In this document: positions 35,017 through 46,179 of the stretch, piece by piece | Layout of the letters: every line of letters begins with the position of its first letter | Position numbering within the stretch: the first letter of the stretch is position 1 | NCBI GenBank assembly: GCA_910591455.2 | Contig: OU342817.1 | Span: 19,294,298 to 19,358,297 of the forward strand | Reading direction: 5' to 3' | DNA: 64,000 nucleotides | DNA from: Pholis gunnellus | Taxonomy: Eukaryota > Chordata > Actinopteri > Perciformes > Pholidae | Position numbers and translations under genes: made by a program | The notes under the pieces: generated by a model | Seen by the model: only the letters and a program-made list of their open reading frames with translations | The model's database searches: none | Told to the model about the DNA's origin: nothing

Positions 35017-35640
35017 CATGCAAACGATTAGTGGGTTTCAGATAGTGATCAGGCAAGCACCATAAAATCCATCCTACTTAGGAGAAAGGAATAATCCATC
35101 CGGGGACAGGTTTCAATACGGTCCATACTAACCATGTCACGGTGAAGCGCTCACCAAAAGCAATGGGGATAATTTGGGGCCGAGGTACATTGGCAAATTT
35201 TTTGAAAAGCAATGAAGTGAGGTCGTATTGCCGGAAGCAGAGATAAGAATCAGCGATCAATGTTCATCAGGGTGGTTAACATAATGGGCCTAAGGCCAAC
35301 AAATGTGACCAAATCCTGGTGGTTATAATCACCACGCCGAGCTACACCGCTTAGCTTCATGGTGGGTTGAAACGGCAGCGATCCCCTTGACTAGTTGCCT
35401 TCACGTCAGGGCTCGAGCTTTAGAACGAATCAAATGTGGGTAAAGACATTCCAGCAAATGTGACCCGTGATGGGTCAATTAAATAAGGAGGGCAGGGGGA
35501 AACAAAAACAGGCCCATCTGTGATGCGTCACTGTTGCACATCTTTCACCCAAATTATTAAGTAGCTTCCATTAGTCTTGGACATCTTTGTTTGGACAATA
35601 AGCAATGAGGCTGAACTAATGACCCTTACCCTAATCACAT
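35015..35640. promoter_or_regulatory. candidate regulatory block, 600 bp without simple repeats
   Basis: One of the longest complex stretches. It carries ggtggttataatcaccacg (near-palindrome at 35319-35337), a TGACCC-gtgat-GGGTCA everted half-site pair at 35461-35477, and gggtcaattaaataagg. The minus-strand frame 35078-35260 is open but unrecognised. Enhancer role is inferred from texture. Confidence 0.35.
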
Positions 35641-35879
35641 CAGAGGAGAGGCTCCTACGCACACACACACGTTTCTCTCTGTTGTGGATTTGCGCAAAGC
35701 AATGACCCCCAACGACCAGTGGTCATCGAAGCACTGACCACCGCTGGTCGATACCCTGCACACCCACCTAACCAATCCTTCCTCCTTTTCCTCCTCCTCC
35801 CCACATAGCCCATTCGCGGCCCCAATCAATGTCAAATTATGGGTTATTTATTGAATAATCAAAAAGGTATTATGGGTCC

Positions 35880-36095
35880 TGCAGCCTGGCTGACTAGCCT
35901 GCAGTGGATGACAATAGGGAAATAGAGAGTGGTGGTGGTGGAGGAGGAGGAGGAGGGGGGGACTATTTATCAGCCTAGCTGCCATGCATGCATTTGAAAT
36001 TAGGGTAATCAGTTGGCATGTAAACAGTAGGCCCAGCAGCTGGCTGCCAGACAGCCAGGCTATTACTCACTTGCCACTTCTCATCGCTGACGTCC
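35880..36095. promoter_or_regulatory. candidate conserved non-coding element
   Basis: gactagcctgcagtggatgac, a short GGT/GGA stretch, then tatttatcagcctagctgcc, atgcatgcatttgaaattagg, gtaatcagttggcatgtaaacag and ccagacagccaggctattac. Dense in TAAT, forkhead-like GTAAACA and octamer-like ATGCAT words. A TG tract follows at 36100. Confidence 0.42.
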
Positions 36096-36276
36096 GGCTG
36101 TGTGTGTGTGTGTGTGTGCGCGCTTGAATGCGTGCATATATTAGAGGTGACGGAGAATGCATTTAGGGGTCGGTGTGTGTTTTAGCTTATTTCACATTAT
36201 GTAAGTCAGCATTGGATCTCCTTTAACCTGTAGGGGAACGGAGGACGCCAACCATAAACAGTAACGTAAGCAGAGG

Positions 36277-36371
36277 CACCTTTTTCTGGAGCTCTCAACC
36301 GCATCCATTGGTCTTCATCAGCAAACTCCACATCTTGATGAAGACCATGAGACGGAGCTCCAAAAAAAGGC
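36277..36371. repeat. imperfect inverted repeat of ~35-43-bp arms
   Basis: Left arm 36277-36319 (cacctttttctggagctc ... ttggtcttcatc) and right arm 36337-36371 (gatgaagaccatgagacggagctcc ... in parts). Perfect cores are 11 bp (tggtcttcatc) and 7 bp (ggagctc). The spacer is 17 bp. Could fold as a stem in RNA or be the remnant of a small inverted-repeat transposon. Confidence 0.75.
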
Positions 36372-36767
36372 CCGTAAGTAAATCTTGAGTTGAGATTTTT
36401 TTTAATTCGGAATGGGCAAAAACAAATTTTCCCCCAAGTGTTTTAAGACTTTTTACCAGCACAATTTCTAATATGTGGTTTACAGTATTCCTGAACTCGC
36501 ACTGCTTAAAAAAATATTACATGTAGTTGTGTGGATACATTGGTATTACATCACTCAAGGGCTGTCCCGACAATGGTGGCATGACCACACAGGAATAAAA
36601 AAGGAAAAAAAAGATTCATAATCAATGCAGAAAATTGTAAGGGTTAGAATTTGAAACCCAGAGTCCCTTGGCCACTTGTAAACTAATCTGCCAGGGCAGC
36701 CTTTGTGTCAGAGGTCAACAGACATCATTACAGCGGGTGTGCAGGGGGCAGAGGAGAGAGCTGGTCT

Positions 36768-36806
<39 letters not shown>

Positions 36807-37479
36807 TGTGAAGGGCAGATGAGAGGGCAGGGTTGGCCCGCTGTGGGCAGATCGTCTTTCTCTCCAGAGCTTTGGCCTGTGAGGATTGGCTGCTCGCTGC
36901 TGGGTTGAGATTTGGAGGGCTTGCTCTGACTGGGAGGACGAGGCTGGGCAGACAACAAACAAGCAAACACGGGAGACTGCACGGGAAAAGTAGCTTATTG
37001 GAATATCTTAGTCGAGGGAGATTTTGCAGAAGTCAGATGATATGGTTGTGCCATTGATTATTATTTACTAGGGATTATGAAGAGGGCGATAAGGTTGCTT
37101 TCTAACAACTTTGACCATTGACCTGACCTACATTTCCCAAAATGTCAACTCTGTTTAAAAGGGTAAAAATGCGCATCCACTCTCCAGCTCCTCTCCTAAA
37201 CGCTGAATCGTGTTTCTTATTTCTGCATATTTTCTTCTCTATGCGCACAGAACGTACAAATGACGGCGTCTCAGTTAAAGGGCCAGTTCACACAATTTCC
37301 AACAACATTTCCTATAGATATCTTGGTAAGGTCGATAAACACTGGGAGGATAAGCGTGTGTACAGCTATATCGGTGCATGTACATTACACACATATAAGA
37401 CAGATGTCCTCACACACGCGTGTGCGTTCACACTGACTGAGGTTAAACCTATATCTTCAGGGTCTGTCTCTATGTATTA
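36372..37479. other. intronic DNA, no gene seen
   Basis: TG tract at 36770-36801. 36840-37140 unique. The phrase ttaaagggccagttcacaca at 37275-37294 is one I associate with a dispersed teleost repeat, but the copy is too short to delimit. Confidence 0.45.
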
Positions 37480-37612
37480 AATAAAGTGGCGTCTCAGTGT
37501 GCTCCCCTTAAACAGCCCTATCAATCTGACCCACTTATGGACCCCATAAATTACAGGCCAATCACGATGCCTCACTAATGCTCCGGCTGGAGCCATGCGG
37601 CGCAGGGAGGAA
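37480..37612. promoter_or_regulatory. candidate conserved non-coding element
   Basis: ataaagtggcgtctcagtg, ttaaacagccctatcaatctg, acttatggaccccataaatt, ggccaatcacgatgcctc and ctaatgctccggctggag. Repeat-free and followed by purine-rich DNA at 37615-37700. Confidence 0.35.
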
Positions 37613-38104
37613 GGGAGCATAGGAGGTACAAAAGGCAGAAAAGGAAAGGAAAGGAAAGAAGGACAGTTGGAAAAGAGGCAGCAAAGCAGCTGAGAAGGAG
37701 GGAACTTTAGTGACATGGAAATAAAAGAAAGGAACAAAGCAATACAGATATATTTATCCATCCACTCCTCTTCGTATCTGTCCATCTAGCTGTCTCCTCT
37801 CTCCTGCTTTTAAGGCCTCCGTGCTGTTGACACTTATTGCATGTCGCCATATTTTCATCCCTCAAAAAGCATTAGAAAAGCCAATGCTGGGGCGGGGTAA
37901 GTGAATTAGGATTGGTTTTTGCCTCCCCTGGCCACAGAGGGAGGTAGGGTTACCCACAATAAGATCAGAATGAGACCAATTTTGTTTCCGTTGCCATTCA
38001 AAACAAACAATGGGCACCTAATAGCCCTGCAGCATCTGTGGCCTCGCTCGGGCCAAAACACACATGATGGCCCTGGTCGATAGACGCCGACAGCTAGATG
38101 GACG
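37613..38104. other. intronic DNA, no gene seen
   Basis: Purine-rich GGAAA repeats at 37630-37680, then a repeat-free stretch 37810-38100 (ttgacacttattgcatgtcg, aaagcattagaaaagcc, ggaggtagggttacccac) that may also be regulatory. Confidence 0.45.
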
Positions 38105-38215
38105 AGAGAGAGTCGCGCGCACACGCACGCGCGAGGGGCGGCCGCACACTTACGCAGGCGGACGGGGCTCGCGGGATTTTTCTCCCTGATAGCCGCGAGT
38201 TAGCGGGTTGCTGTA
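38105..38215. promoter_or_regulatory. CpG-dense segment
   Basis: Within about 110 bp: gtcgcgcgcacacgcacgcg, gggcggccgcac (an eight-base GCGGCCGC at 38138-38145), acgcaggcggacgg, ctcgcgggattt, gccgcgagttagcggg. Such CpG crowding is exceptional in this window. Could be an internal unmethylated island, promoter or enhancer core. No transcript evidence. Confidence 0.4.
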
Positions 38216-39234
38216 AAAAGTGGCCTGAGTGCTTCTGAAGACACCGATCATATCAGCGAAAAAGAGGAGAATAGAGGCTTATCGACTCAGAGAGGCTGAC
38301 GGAACAGGGGGAGAAAGGGGGAGTCGGGATTGGTGGTCACGTCTAGCCAATACACACTGTGGGTGATCTAATCTGGAGGCATTACACTGACAGACAGGCA
38401 GCGGTTACTATTTGAGGATGGGGATGGGTGTGAAAATACTTAAGGCTCCAGCTTCATCATTTTTCCTTTTTTTAAAACTTTGGGTTTGGAACGGATTCTC
38501 AAACAAATCGAGGAATTTGACAATGTCAATTTGGGGCGAGAGGGAATTGGGATCGGCAAGTCCAAATGATTATAAAAATCCATGCCGCTCTAATTCTTAC
38601 AACGTTCCCAAAGTGATTCACTTCACTCTCAAATTCTGCTGAAAAGATTTGTCAAAAACAAAAATCATCTTTGAAGTCTTTTCTCAAATGTGAGATTTTG
38701 CAGATTTTTTTCTTGAGAAAATAATTTTTGAAAGAAAAATCTTTGGGTTTGAAACAGTTGGAAAGCTAAATAATTAAAATCCATCTCCCTTCCATCCCCT
38801 CTCATATCCGACCCAGGGAGCTGGAGGGGGGGGGGGGGGAATCTAATTTGCTGTCGCACCTTAAAATCTACACCTAACTCGAGGAAATGCAGGTAATAAT
38901 TTGTGATAACAAGGAAAATGTCTTTCCAGGGTCGTCTGCCTCTCTAATACGCCCTCTGGCTTCTACAGTAAGGAAGGATCCTCCACGTGCAGCGGCCTGA
39001 CCTCACACTGCCCTCAGCTAATGACATTAGGACAGACACCTTGGTGCTGGAGCGGGGTCACCCACGGTGCACCTATGCACATGCATGTGGACATGCACAC
39101 ACACCAAATGGCCTATGAACATGCATACACACACACACACACACACAGACCCAAATCCCCTGGGCGAGCCGTTAAAGAAGCTTCCCTCTGTGGTCGCCTC
39201 TCATTATGGCCCATTAGTCAGGTGCTTCTATCAG

Positions 39235-39305
<71 letters not shown>

Positions 39306-40763
39306 AGTGTGTGGGGTCACCCTTCACTGGCTAACAAGTGGGGTAACAGAGTTAGCAAGGGAGAGGCAGAGGGAGGAGGGGTGCTTACACCTGCCTACAC
39401 ACACACACACACACACACCCTAGGGGTATCGATTGCAACCGCCGTTTCACCTTTGCCTCCGTGACCTCCCCAACGATGTGTTTATTTACTCCATTGCCAG
39501 CACACAACCACACGCGCCGCCCGTCTCTCTCCCACACACACACACACATGAGCGACGGGGCTGTAACGTTGGTTTGGATAACCCTCACAGCACAGGGCGG
39601 ACTGAGAGTAACTCTTTTGGCCTTCCTTAAGTCATACAGCTTCACCCGAGACCACGGAGACGGGAATTAATGTTAGGAGGCGAGAGAACGCGGCGGACCG
39701 ATGATGGCTGCAGTCTACGTTCTGTAAATAAACGCTTTTACTGGGGCGTGTCTAATCTCTGGCCCACTGAGAGACACATTTTTTATTTCTAAAGAACTTC
39801 ACCATCATCTTCACATCCACAAATAAATTGGTCTTATCTGTGAGAGACGACCGGATGTGAGGCTTCAAGCGTCCCAGGGGTGTCAAGAGGTCACTGAAGG
39901 ATCTAGTTTATCAGTAGAGGGAACCTGACATTCCAAACGTACCCTTCCACCTGCTCGCTTTTTATCCAGCACAATGTTACCTGCACTGCCCTCTCAGCCG
40001 TCCCCCTTTTTCTCTTCCTCCTGACACTTCAGCTGATAACATTACAACACCACGTGGAAGGGTCTTAAGATACGCAACATAGACTTTTATGGGTCTGCCA
40101 ACCCCTTGATGAACTTTACCTCGATCCGCCGCAAGAGAATGCATGAATACACGAAGAGAGATATATGGCAGAACGCCGAGTTATAACATCATTTTTTACT
40201 ATAAATAACCACGTGGACAATGCAGACTTTGGTAATCCCAATATATCAGTTATAGTTTTGGTGTGGAAGACAAATCACACAATAATCACCTTAATTAACT
40301 TTATAGTGCCGTATATGATACAATAAGGACACAGCAAAGTCCAAACTAGGGAGGAACACCGCTCCCCATGGTCTAGCCACTTATGGTACAATAGTCATAT
40401 CCAATGTAGCTCTGTTTAATTCTCCACCGACTCCAATGGTAAAACGTGTGTCAGTATATCGGCCAGGTTGATAACTGCATGGCTTGGATATGTGTGCATG
40501 TGCATACGCGTGTGTCAATGTGTCTCCATGCGCACATGTTTCAGCTCCCTATCCTATTTTCTTGCGTGTGCATACAGTATGCGACTGTGTGTGTGTATGC
40601 TTGTGTTTGAGTTGTGAGCCAGCTAGTAGCCAGGCACGCCATCCATAGTGATTAGTAGTAAAATTGTAATGGGGGATCCATACATATGTCTAGCTGTCAG
40701 CTTTACGAGCGGGCCTCCACCATGCCAGCCTGGACTACAGACAGCCAGGACACAGACGATGTT

Positions 40764-40765
<2 letters not shown>
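38216..40765. other. intronic DNA with TG/CA tracts, no gene seen
   Basis: 38390-38780 is T/A-rich unique DNA, with a G run at 38826-38839. CA at 39125-39147 and 39397-39418, TG at 39239-39303. 39660-40490 is repeat-poor and featureless. The complex stretch 38885-39020 could be regulatory. Confidence 0.5.
39239..39303. repeat. (TG)n microsatellite, 65 bp
   Basis: Pure GT repeat. Confidence 0.98.

Positions 40766-40815
<50 letters not shown>
40766..40815. repeat. (CA)n microsatellite, 50 bp
   Basis: Pure AC repeat. Confidence 0.98.
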
Positions 40816-40816
<1 letters not shown>

Positions 40817-41076
40817 AATGACGGTCTCTTTTTTGCGGTGCCACAGGGGCCAGTGCTGTCACGGTGCTGTCAGCGCCGGGTGCTCAGGGCCCTAAATGAA
40901 GGCATCAAGCGCTCTCATCCCCCGCTGTAATAAAACCCAGTCAACAAGCCCCCGCCGCGGGCAACACATAATGGGCTTTTTATTTCCGTTTGGTCGCCCC
41001 AGCCTGCGGTATTACAGCCCAGTTTGGTGAATGGAGGACAAGGTGGACTCAAGGTCACTGAGAGAGCTAGAGGGTG

Positions 41077-41077
<1 letters not shown>

Positions 41078-41105
<28 letters not shown>
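41078..41105. repeat. poly(G) run, 28 bases
   Basis: Twenty-eight consecutive G in the plus strand. Quadruplex-capable and likely length-variable. Confidence 0.96.
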
Positions 41106-41108
<3 letters not shown>

Positions 41109-41879
41109 CTTCAGGTTTTAAACCAAGTTCCACTATACTAACAGGTCTTGGTCCTCAGAGGGCAATGTGATGGAACATATATTTCATTTTCAAAAGTTTT
41201 CATCTGATCTATCTGAGTCTGTTTTGTGAATTTACAAGATGCTGGATATTAGCTTCAGTTTGAATCTGACACTCTGAGACGAAGACATACGGATTAAAGC
41301 ATCAAATGTGGGTGAGAAATGTCAGCATCTCCAGGTGTGGCCGTGGTCACAATGTGAGTGTTAAATTTAAGCTGTTTTGGGGTCTAAATGAGGTCCCAAA
41401 TGTCAGCTCCTTGTTGCGTTATCAGCTTCAAAACACAACATGGATGAAGTATACAGTAGCCTACTTACAGTGCGCTTACACTTTTCTAAGCAAATTTGAC
41501 AAATACACGTTGTACCATGATGGTGGCTGAAGTCTAAAAATGGACACGTCTAACTCTGCAGCCATCCTCAGGTTCACTGGAAGGCTTCCTTCCAGTGAAG
41601 GCACAGTCTCCCTAACGAGAACACAACACCGAATATGTTGCATAGCAATCAGAAGAGACCGAACGCTTGTCATTGCTGGCACCGTTTCTAGTGAAAAGTT
41701 AGCAGTCACTACTGAAACACTCTGAGCAGTGGTGAAGTGCGGCCTGCGGCGAGCTGGCGTAGATCAGCTAGCGGAGAAGTGCGGCTGAACAGCAAGTTGG
41801 GGATAGTTAAACTTACGGTGGTGGATTTCGCGACCAGAGAGCAACTGCAGCCAATCAGGGTCCCGCAACACAAGATGAC
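41106..41879. other. intronic DNA, no gene seen
   Basis: Unique-looking, no microsatellite. ctggaaggcttccttccag at 41578-41596 is a small near-palindrome. No exon recognised. Confidence 0.5.
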
Positions 41880-42150
41880 CTATGTTAGAAATAATCTCTT
41901 CCCGTCTCCCGGCTGCAGAACAACAGTAATCACTGCAGCGAGCCGCACCTTGCCGCAGCCCGGTGTGCTTCCCGCGTTACGCTAATGAGGAGCGCAGATT
42001 GGCAGCAAAAAATAAATAAATCCACTGTGACCCCCGGCGATCTCATTTCCCCATACCTGCCCCATTTAGGGAGCAACAGGAAGCAAATGATCTCTGCAAA
42101 GAAAAGGTCAGGGGTCAGCCCATGTTTTGGTGCTGGAGCCTGACTAACTG
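41880..42150. promoter_or_regulatory. candidate conserved non-coding element
   Basis: ttacgctaatgaggagcgc, agattggcagcaaaaaataa, ataaatccactgtgacccc, catacctgccccatttaggg and gcaaatgatctctgcaaag, plus ggtcaggggtcagccc (two direct GGTCA half-sites). Repeat-free. The interrupted CA tract at 42276-42317 follows. Confidence 0.38.
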
Positions 42151-42834
42151 GCGGCGTGTGTCGAAGGCATGTTGTGTGTGTGAGAACAGGATACACCATG
42201 TGGTGGTATTTGGTAATTAGAGGAAAAAACAACAGAGGAACAGACTGTAAACAGCGACAGGTGTCTTGTGCGCACGCACACACGCACACACGCACACACA
42301 CGCACACACACACACACCTGCAAGCCACCATCTGGTAATGCTCTGGAGAAACATTTGAGCACTTTGTTTTTGTAACTGACAGGATTATCTAACGTGGTAA
42401 ACTATTAGTCATCAATTAGTAAATGTTTTAGATTCTACAGGTAAAACTGACAGAAACAAAGTTTGAGACAGCAGCAGATACCAGTGACGAGTTGATAACC
42501 TAAACCATTTTATTAATGATGGTATATTTTTATTAGGGATATCAGGGGTTATTAATATCTTACGGTGCCCACGTTTAATGTTTAACCAGGTCTAATGAAA
42601 GAATACAATTGGTTGCTGTTATCAATGAAGGGACAAACTGGTTCATTCTGGGTTTGTCCTAATCTGTTGAGTCATCTTCTGGTTTCTGATGTAAGCTATT
42701 GTACGGTAAAGTTCATCTGATGATCAACGTACTGTAAACCTGGAAGAAAGTAATGATAAAAAAAAATCTCCTACATTAAACCTGCTTTTTGGGCCTTTTA
42801 CAACTTATTTCACTTTATTTACTTCATCCCAAAT
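42151..42834. other. intronic DNA, no gene seen
   Basis: Interrupted CA/CG tract at 42276-42317, then AT-rich unique DNA up to the transposon relic. Confidence 0.5.
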
Positions 42835-43523
42835 ACACTACGTAGAAAAACATTACATGGCCAAACGTATGCAGACACCCATGTCCAGACACTTCACTTT
42901 GGTCTCGGTTGTTTTTATAGTTTGGACTTGGCACTTATGTTCACATTTTAATAGATTCACTTTATCTCAGGTTCAGGGAAATACAGTAAAGTACATGACC
43001 AAAACTGCATGGACACCTCCGTCTGAATACTTTTGTGTACTTTTTGTTCTCGGCATGTTTCTCATGGTTTAGCCCCGTTGTTTCAACTAAGGCAAATCTT
43101 AGAGTTACAGCGTACAATGACATGTGCTTCCAACTCTGTGGCAACAGTTTGTGGTAGCCCGTTCTCCTGTTCCAACAAGGCAACGCCCCCCAAAGTAATG
43201 GGACATTGTCTAAGTGATGGCTGACAATGGCCTCTTCCAATCTGGCGTGGTTGAAGTTGGTTGACCGGCACAGGATTGGTGACTCAGTGCATTGGAGCTT
43301 GATCTTATAAATGCTCCTCTGGCTGAATGGGAGCGAATCCCTGAAGTTATGTTACTAATCTCATGCAAAGCCTTTCCAGAAGAGTAGAGGCTGTTGTAAA
43401 ACCATATCAATGCCTCAGATATATATCGATTCTATCGATTCTATCGATTCTATCGATTTTGAACAATCACATATGGGTGTAATGCGTGGACATGGCCTAC
43501 TTTTGACCACATGGTCTACTTTT
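42835..43523 (+). mobile_element. Tc1/mariner-like DNA transposon relic
   Basis: The left end reads acactacgtag, then catggccaaacgtatgcaga, and the right end at about 43482-43520 reads gtggacatggcctacttttg then accacatgg: the inverted ends of a Tc1-like family common in fishes. Inside, on the plus strand, parts of the transposase gene can be recognised, such as gcttccaactctgtggcaac (43129), ctggctgaatgggagcg (43319) and cctttccagaagagtagagg (43371). Reading frames are broken throughout and most of the gene is deleted, so the copy is dead. A 9-bp repeat has grown in the place of the last stretch before the right end. Confidence 0.8.
43423..43458. repeat. 9-bp minisatellite (ctatcgatt), four units
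   Basis: Units at 43423 (atatcgatt), 43432, 43441 and 43450. Each contains the palindrome ATCGAT. Lies inside the Tc1-like relic. Confidence 0.93.
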
Positions 43524-44009
43524 ACAAGTGGAGACGGGAGACAATGTTAGTTGTCAATTAAAGCAATTGACAAAAGTTGACACGGCAGGTTCTCTCTAAC
43601 TAATAGACTTGGAGGAGATACGCCATTATGGAAGTGGCTAACCATCACTGAAGTACTTAGTGAACCTCTCCTGATAACGCCATCGAGGTGATACTTTACT
43701 TAATTGAGTGTGAAACCTTTATCACTATCACGACAGAGGGATGAATGGATGAAAGGGAAGAGACGGTGATCGAGGATGAAGGTTGAGGACAGGGGAGAGA
43801 GACGTCAGGAGAGGAAGGAAGAAGGTGGAGAAAGGGGAAGACGACGGAGGAGGTGAACGAGCGTCCCTCAGCAGATGGAGTGGCCATATAGGCAGGTACC
43901 CTCCAAATGAACCTCCACCCCTCCCCTCGTATTAACCCCCATCTCCTCCACACCCCCCCACCCCCCCGGTACACTGAACCCCACCACTCCGTCATGCTAT
44001 TACCTCCCT
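43524..44009. other. intronic DNA, no gene seen
   Basis: Unique DNA to 43720, then purine-rich to 43860 and C-rich runs at 43955-43970. No exon. Confidence 0.5.
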
Positions 44010-44150
44010 GTCTCTTTCATTATCTGCCGTGAACTCCTGGTAACCTCGACGCGGCCATTCTTTATGTCACAGGCCACAACGCGAGCCGTGATTTAGGCCC
44101 ATCCAGTCCACCTAATTTGATTTCATCATCACGGGGCGCAGCGGGAAACG
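44010..44150. promoter_or_regulatory. candidate conserved non-coding element
   Basis: gccgtgaactcctggtaacc, cgacgcggccattctttatg, ccacaacgcgagccgtgattt, cctaatttgatttcatcatc, acggggcgcagcggg. CpG-retaining and repeat-free. A G-rich gap (44151-44229, runs of 18 and 15 G) separates it from the next island. Confidence 0.4.
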
Positions 44151-44227
44151 GGGGGGGGGGGGGGGTTATGTTGTGGGAGAGGAGAGGGGAAAGGGGTAAA
44201 GGGGTCTCAGGGAAGGGGGGGGGGGGG

Positions 44228-44369
44228 GTCCACATTGGTAAGTGTTAGCCGAATGACTTGAAGAGGCTAATAAAGTAATCAAGGCCTTCGTTACATGGCC
44301 ATAATATTCGCCCTAAAACACTGATAAGTATTACCGGGCCCTATCATTAGCCGACATTAATAGCTTTTT
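44228..44369. promoter_or_regulatory. candidate conserved non-coding element
   Basis: gtgttagccgaatgacttg, gctaataaagtaatcaaggc, ggccataatattcgcccta, ctgataagtattaccgggc, catacgattag-like cattagccgacattaatagc. Dense TAAT/ATTA cores, GATAA and CpGs. Texture is enhancer-like. Confidence 0.43.
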
Positions 44370-44422
44370 CCTCCTCTCCTCTCCTCTCCTCTCCTCTCCT
44401 CTCCTCATCTCCTCATCTCCTC
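44370..44422. repeat. (CTCCT)n pentanucleotide repeat
   Basis: About ten CTCCT/CTCAT units, directly visible. Confidence 0.93.
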
Positions 44423-44879
44423 TGTCTGTTTTCTTTGCTGACTATACTACACTTTTACCCTTTAATATTTCTTTAATTATATTCCATTTTTTCATCTAGC
44501 TCTCCCTCAATGTAGGCCAGCATATGACATATCGGCACACTCTCAATAGCTGTTATCAAACTGGGTGGAGACACTTCGATATATATCCTCTTGACCGGAC
44601 TTTCCAGTTTCAGAAAGTGCCCCAAGTCTCCTAAATGTGTGGTTCTAGATCGCTCTTTGCGTTCTGTTTCCTCTTTTATTAAAACATAACCCTATGACTA
44701 TGATGTGGGCGCCATACCCCAAATGCTCGTATGGGTCCTTCTTTAGGGCAATATTCATTCAGTTTGAAGAACTTGCCGACATTTCTTTGGCCTTGTGTTA
44801 TTAAGATATATTTTTCTCCATTTTCTTCCTACATTATGGTATAGGATATAACATAGTTTTTAGCATGCAGACTTAATGA
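44423..44879. other. AT-rich intron, no gene seen
   Basis: Unique-looking DNA with no simple repeat and no exon. Confidence 0.45.
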
Positions 44880-45042
44880 ATGCTCTTTTCATCTGTCTGT
44901 TTATATAATGTATCAAGGTCTCTCTGGCGAGCCGGCTCGAGTGACAATTAGTCGAAACCGAGAAGAAATAAAAGCCTGACACTCAACAGCTGCCGAGTTT
45001 CTACCAATGACACTTCCATCGAAAACACGACGTTATGCACGA
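44880..45042. promoter_or_regulatory. candidate conserved non-coding element
   Basis: gtttatataatgtatcaagg, ggcgagccggctcgagtgac, aattagtcgaaaccgag, tgacactcaacagctgccg, accaatgacacttccatcg. Repeat-free up to the CA tract at 45043. gagccggctc is a ten-base palindrome. Confidence 0.35.
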
Positions 45043-46179
45043 CACACACACACACACACACACCCACGCACACACACATTCAGACAGACAGACTCGTACC
45101 ATTCCTCTGTTTGACACACAGACACAGACACTGTTATTGCGGGGTAATCATCAGCCATTAGGATACATGGAGAAACACAACAAAGCAAAGTGTCTTCATA
45201 GCCAAACCGGCTATTATCTTTCACTCAATACACCATCAAGGAAAGGAGGGAATTTAGAGAGTCGGGCACTGTTAAGGCCATATATGTAGTTAACTTCCAG
45301 TTGAGCCTCAGATGAAATTACGTTATGTCTTTGTTAGCCTGTTATAGCGAGAAGGGGGGGTGGGAGACGGAGAAAAAAGAGACGTTCAAAGAGGAAGTCT
45401 AGACGGGAGGAACAGAAATGATACTCCTCTTCCTCCCTGCGCTCTTCTCCACGAGGCCTCGCCAGCCAGCAAGGGATTCGCAAAAAACACAAACTGCCGG
45501 CTTGTGTTCGAATTGAAGTCCAAGTGCAATGAGGCATCTAATTCAACTTAAAAGAATATTCTGTTTACAAACCAACTCCTGGAGGGTTGGGATGAAAAGG
45601 AGACATAGATTGAATACGAGACGCTGATTGAATACAAATCCATAGGTAATGACATCAGTATTTCGCGTCCAAAACGGGAACCATCTATCAAAGTCAGAGC
45701 CGAGGAGAACGCCTCCTCACTCTTCAATATAACTCTTTGACGGGAACTACATGGTAATGCGTAACGATCGCCTGAATGCGATTATCTTCCAGAGGGGGGG
45801 AAAAAATGGCCATCTATTTTCAGAGTGTTTGAGAGGGTTTTGAGTGTGTGTAACAAAGTCAACCCCAGACACTTGTACAGACCTCTCCTGTTCCAGAAAG
45901 GGTGATTTATGCTCTACGTAAGCACTCACACACACACACACACACACACACACAGGAGCTGACTGTTACAGAAGCTATTCACCAGTCAGTCAATCAGTCG
46001 CCAACTGCGGTTGCGAGCACGTATTTGTGTGTGAGAGCAAATCATCTGTCTGTGGTGCTACAACTAAGTAACAAGCAGACGTGGGAAAGTCAATTTGTGT
46101 TGAGTAATGAGCTAACCTCGAGCAGACCAGGAGCAACTTTCTTGCTTTCTCCAAATTGAAATATAAAAACAACCAAATC
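45043..46179. other. intronic DNA, no gene seen
   Basis: CA tracts at 45043-45080 and 45926-45955. The rest is unique-looking with a purine-rich stretch at 45350-45420. Confidence 0.5.
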
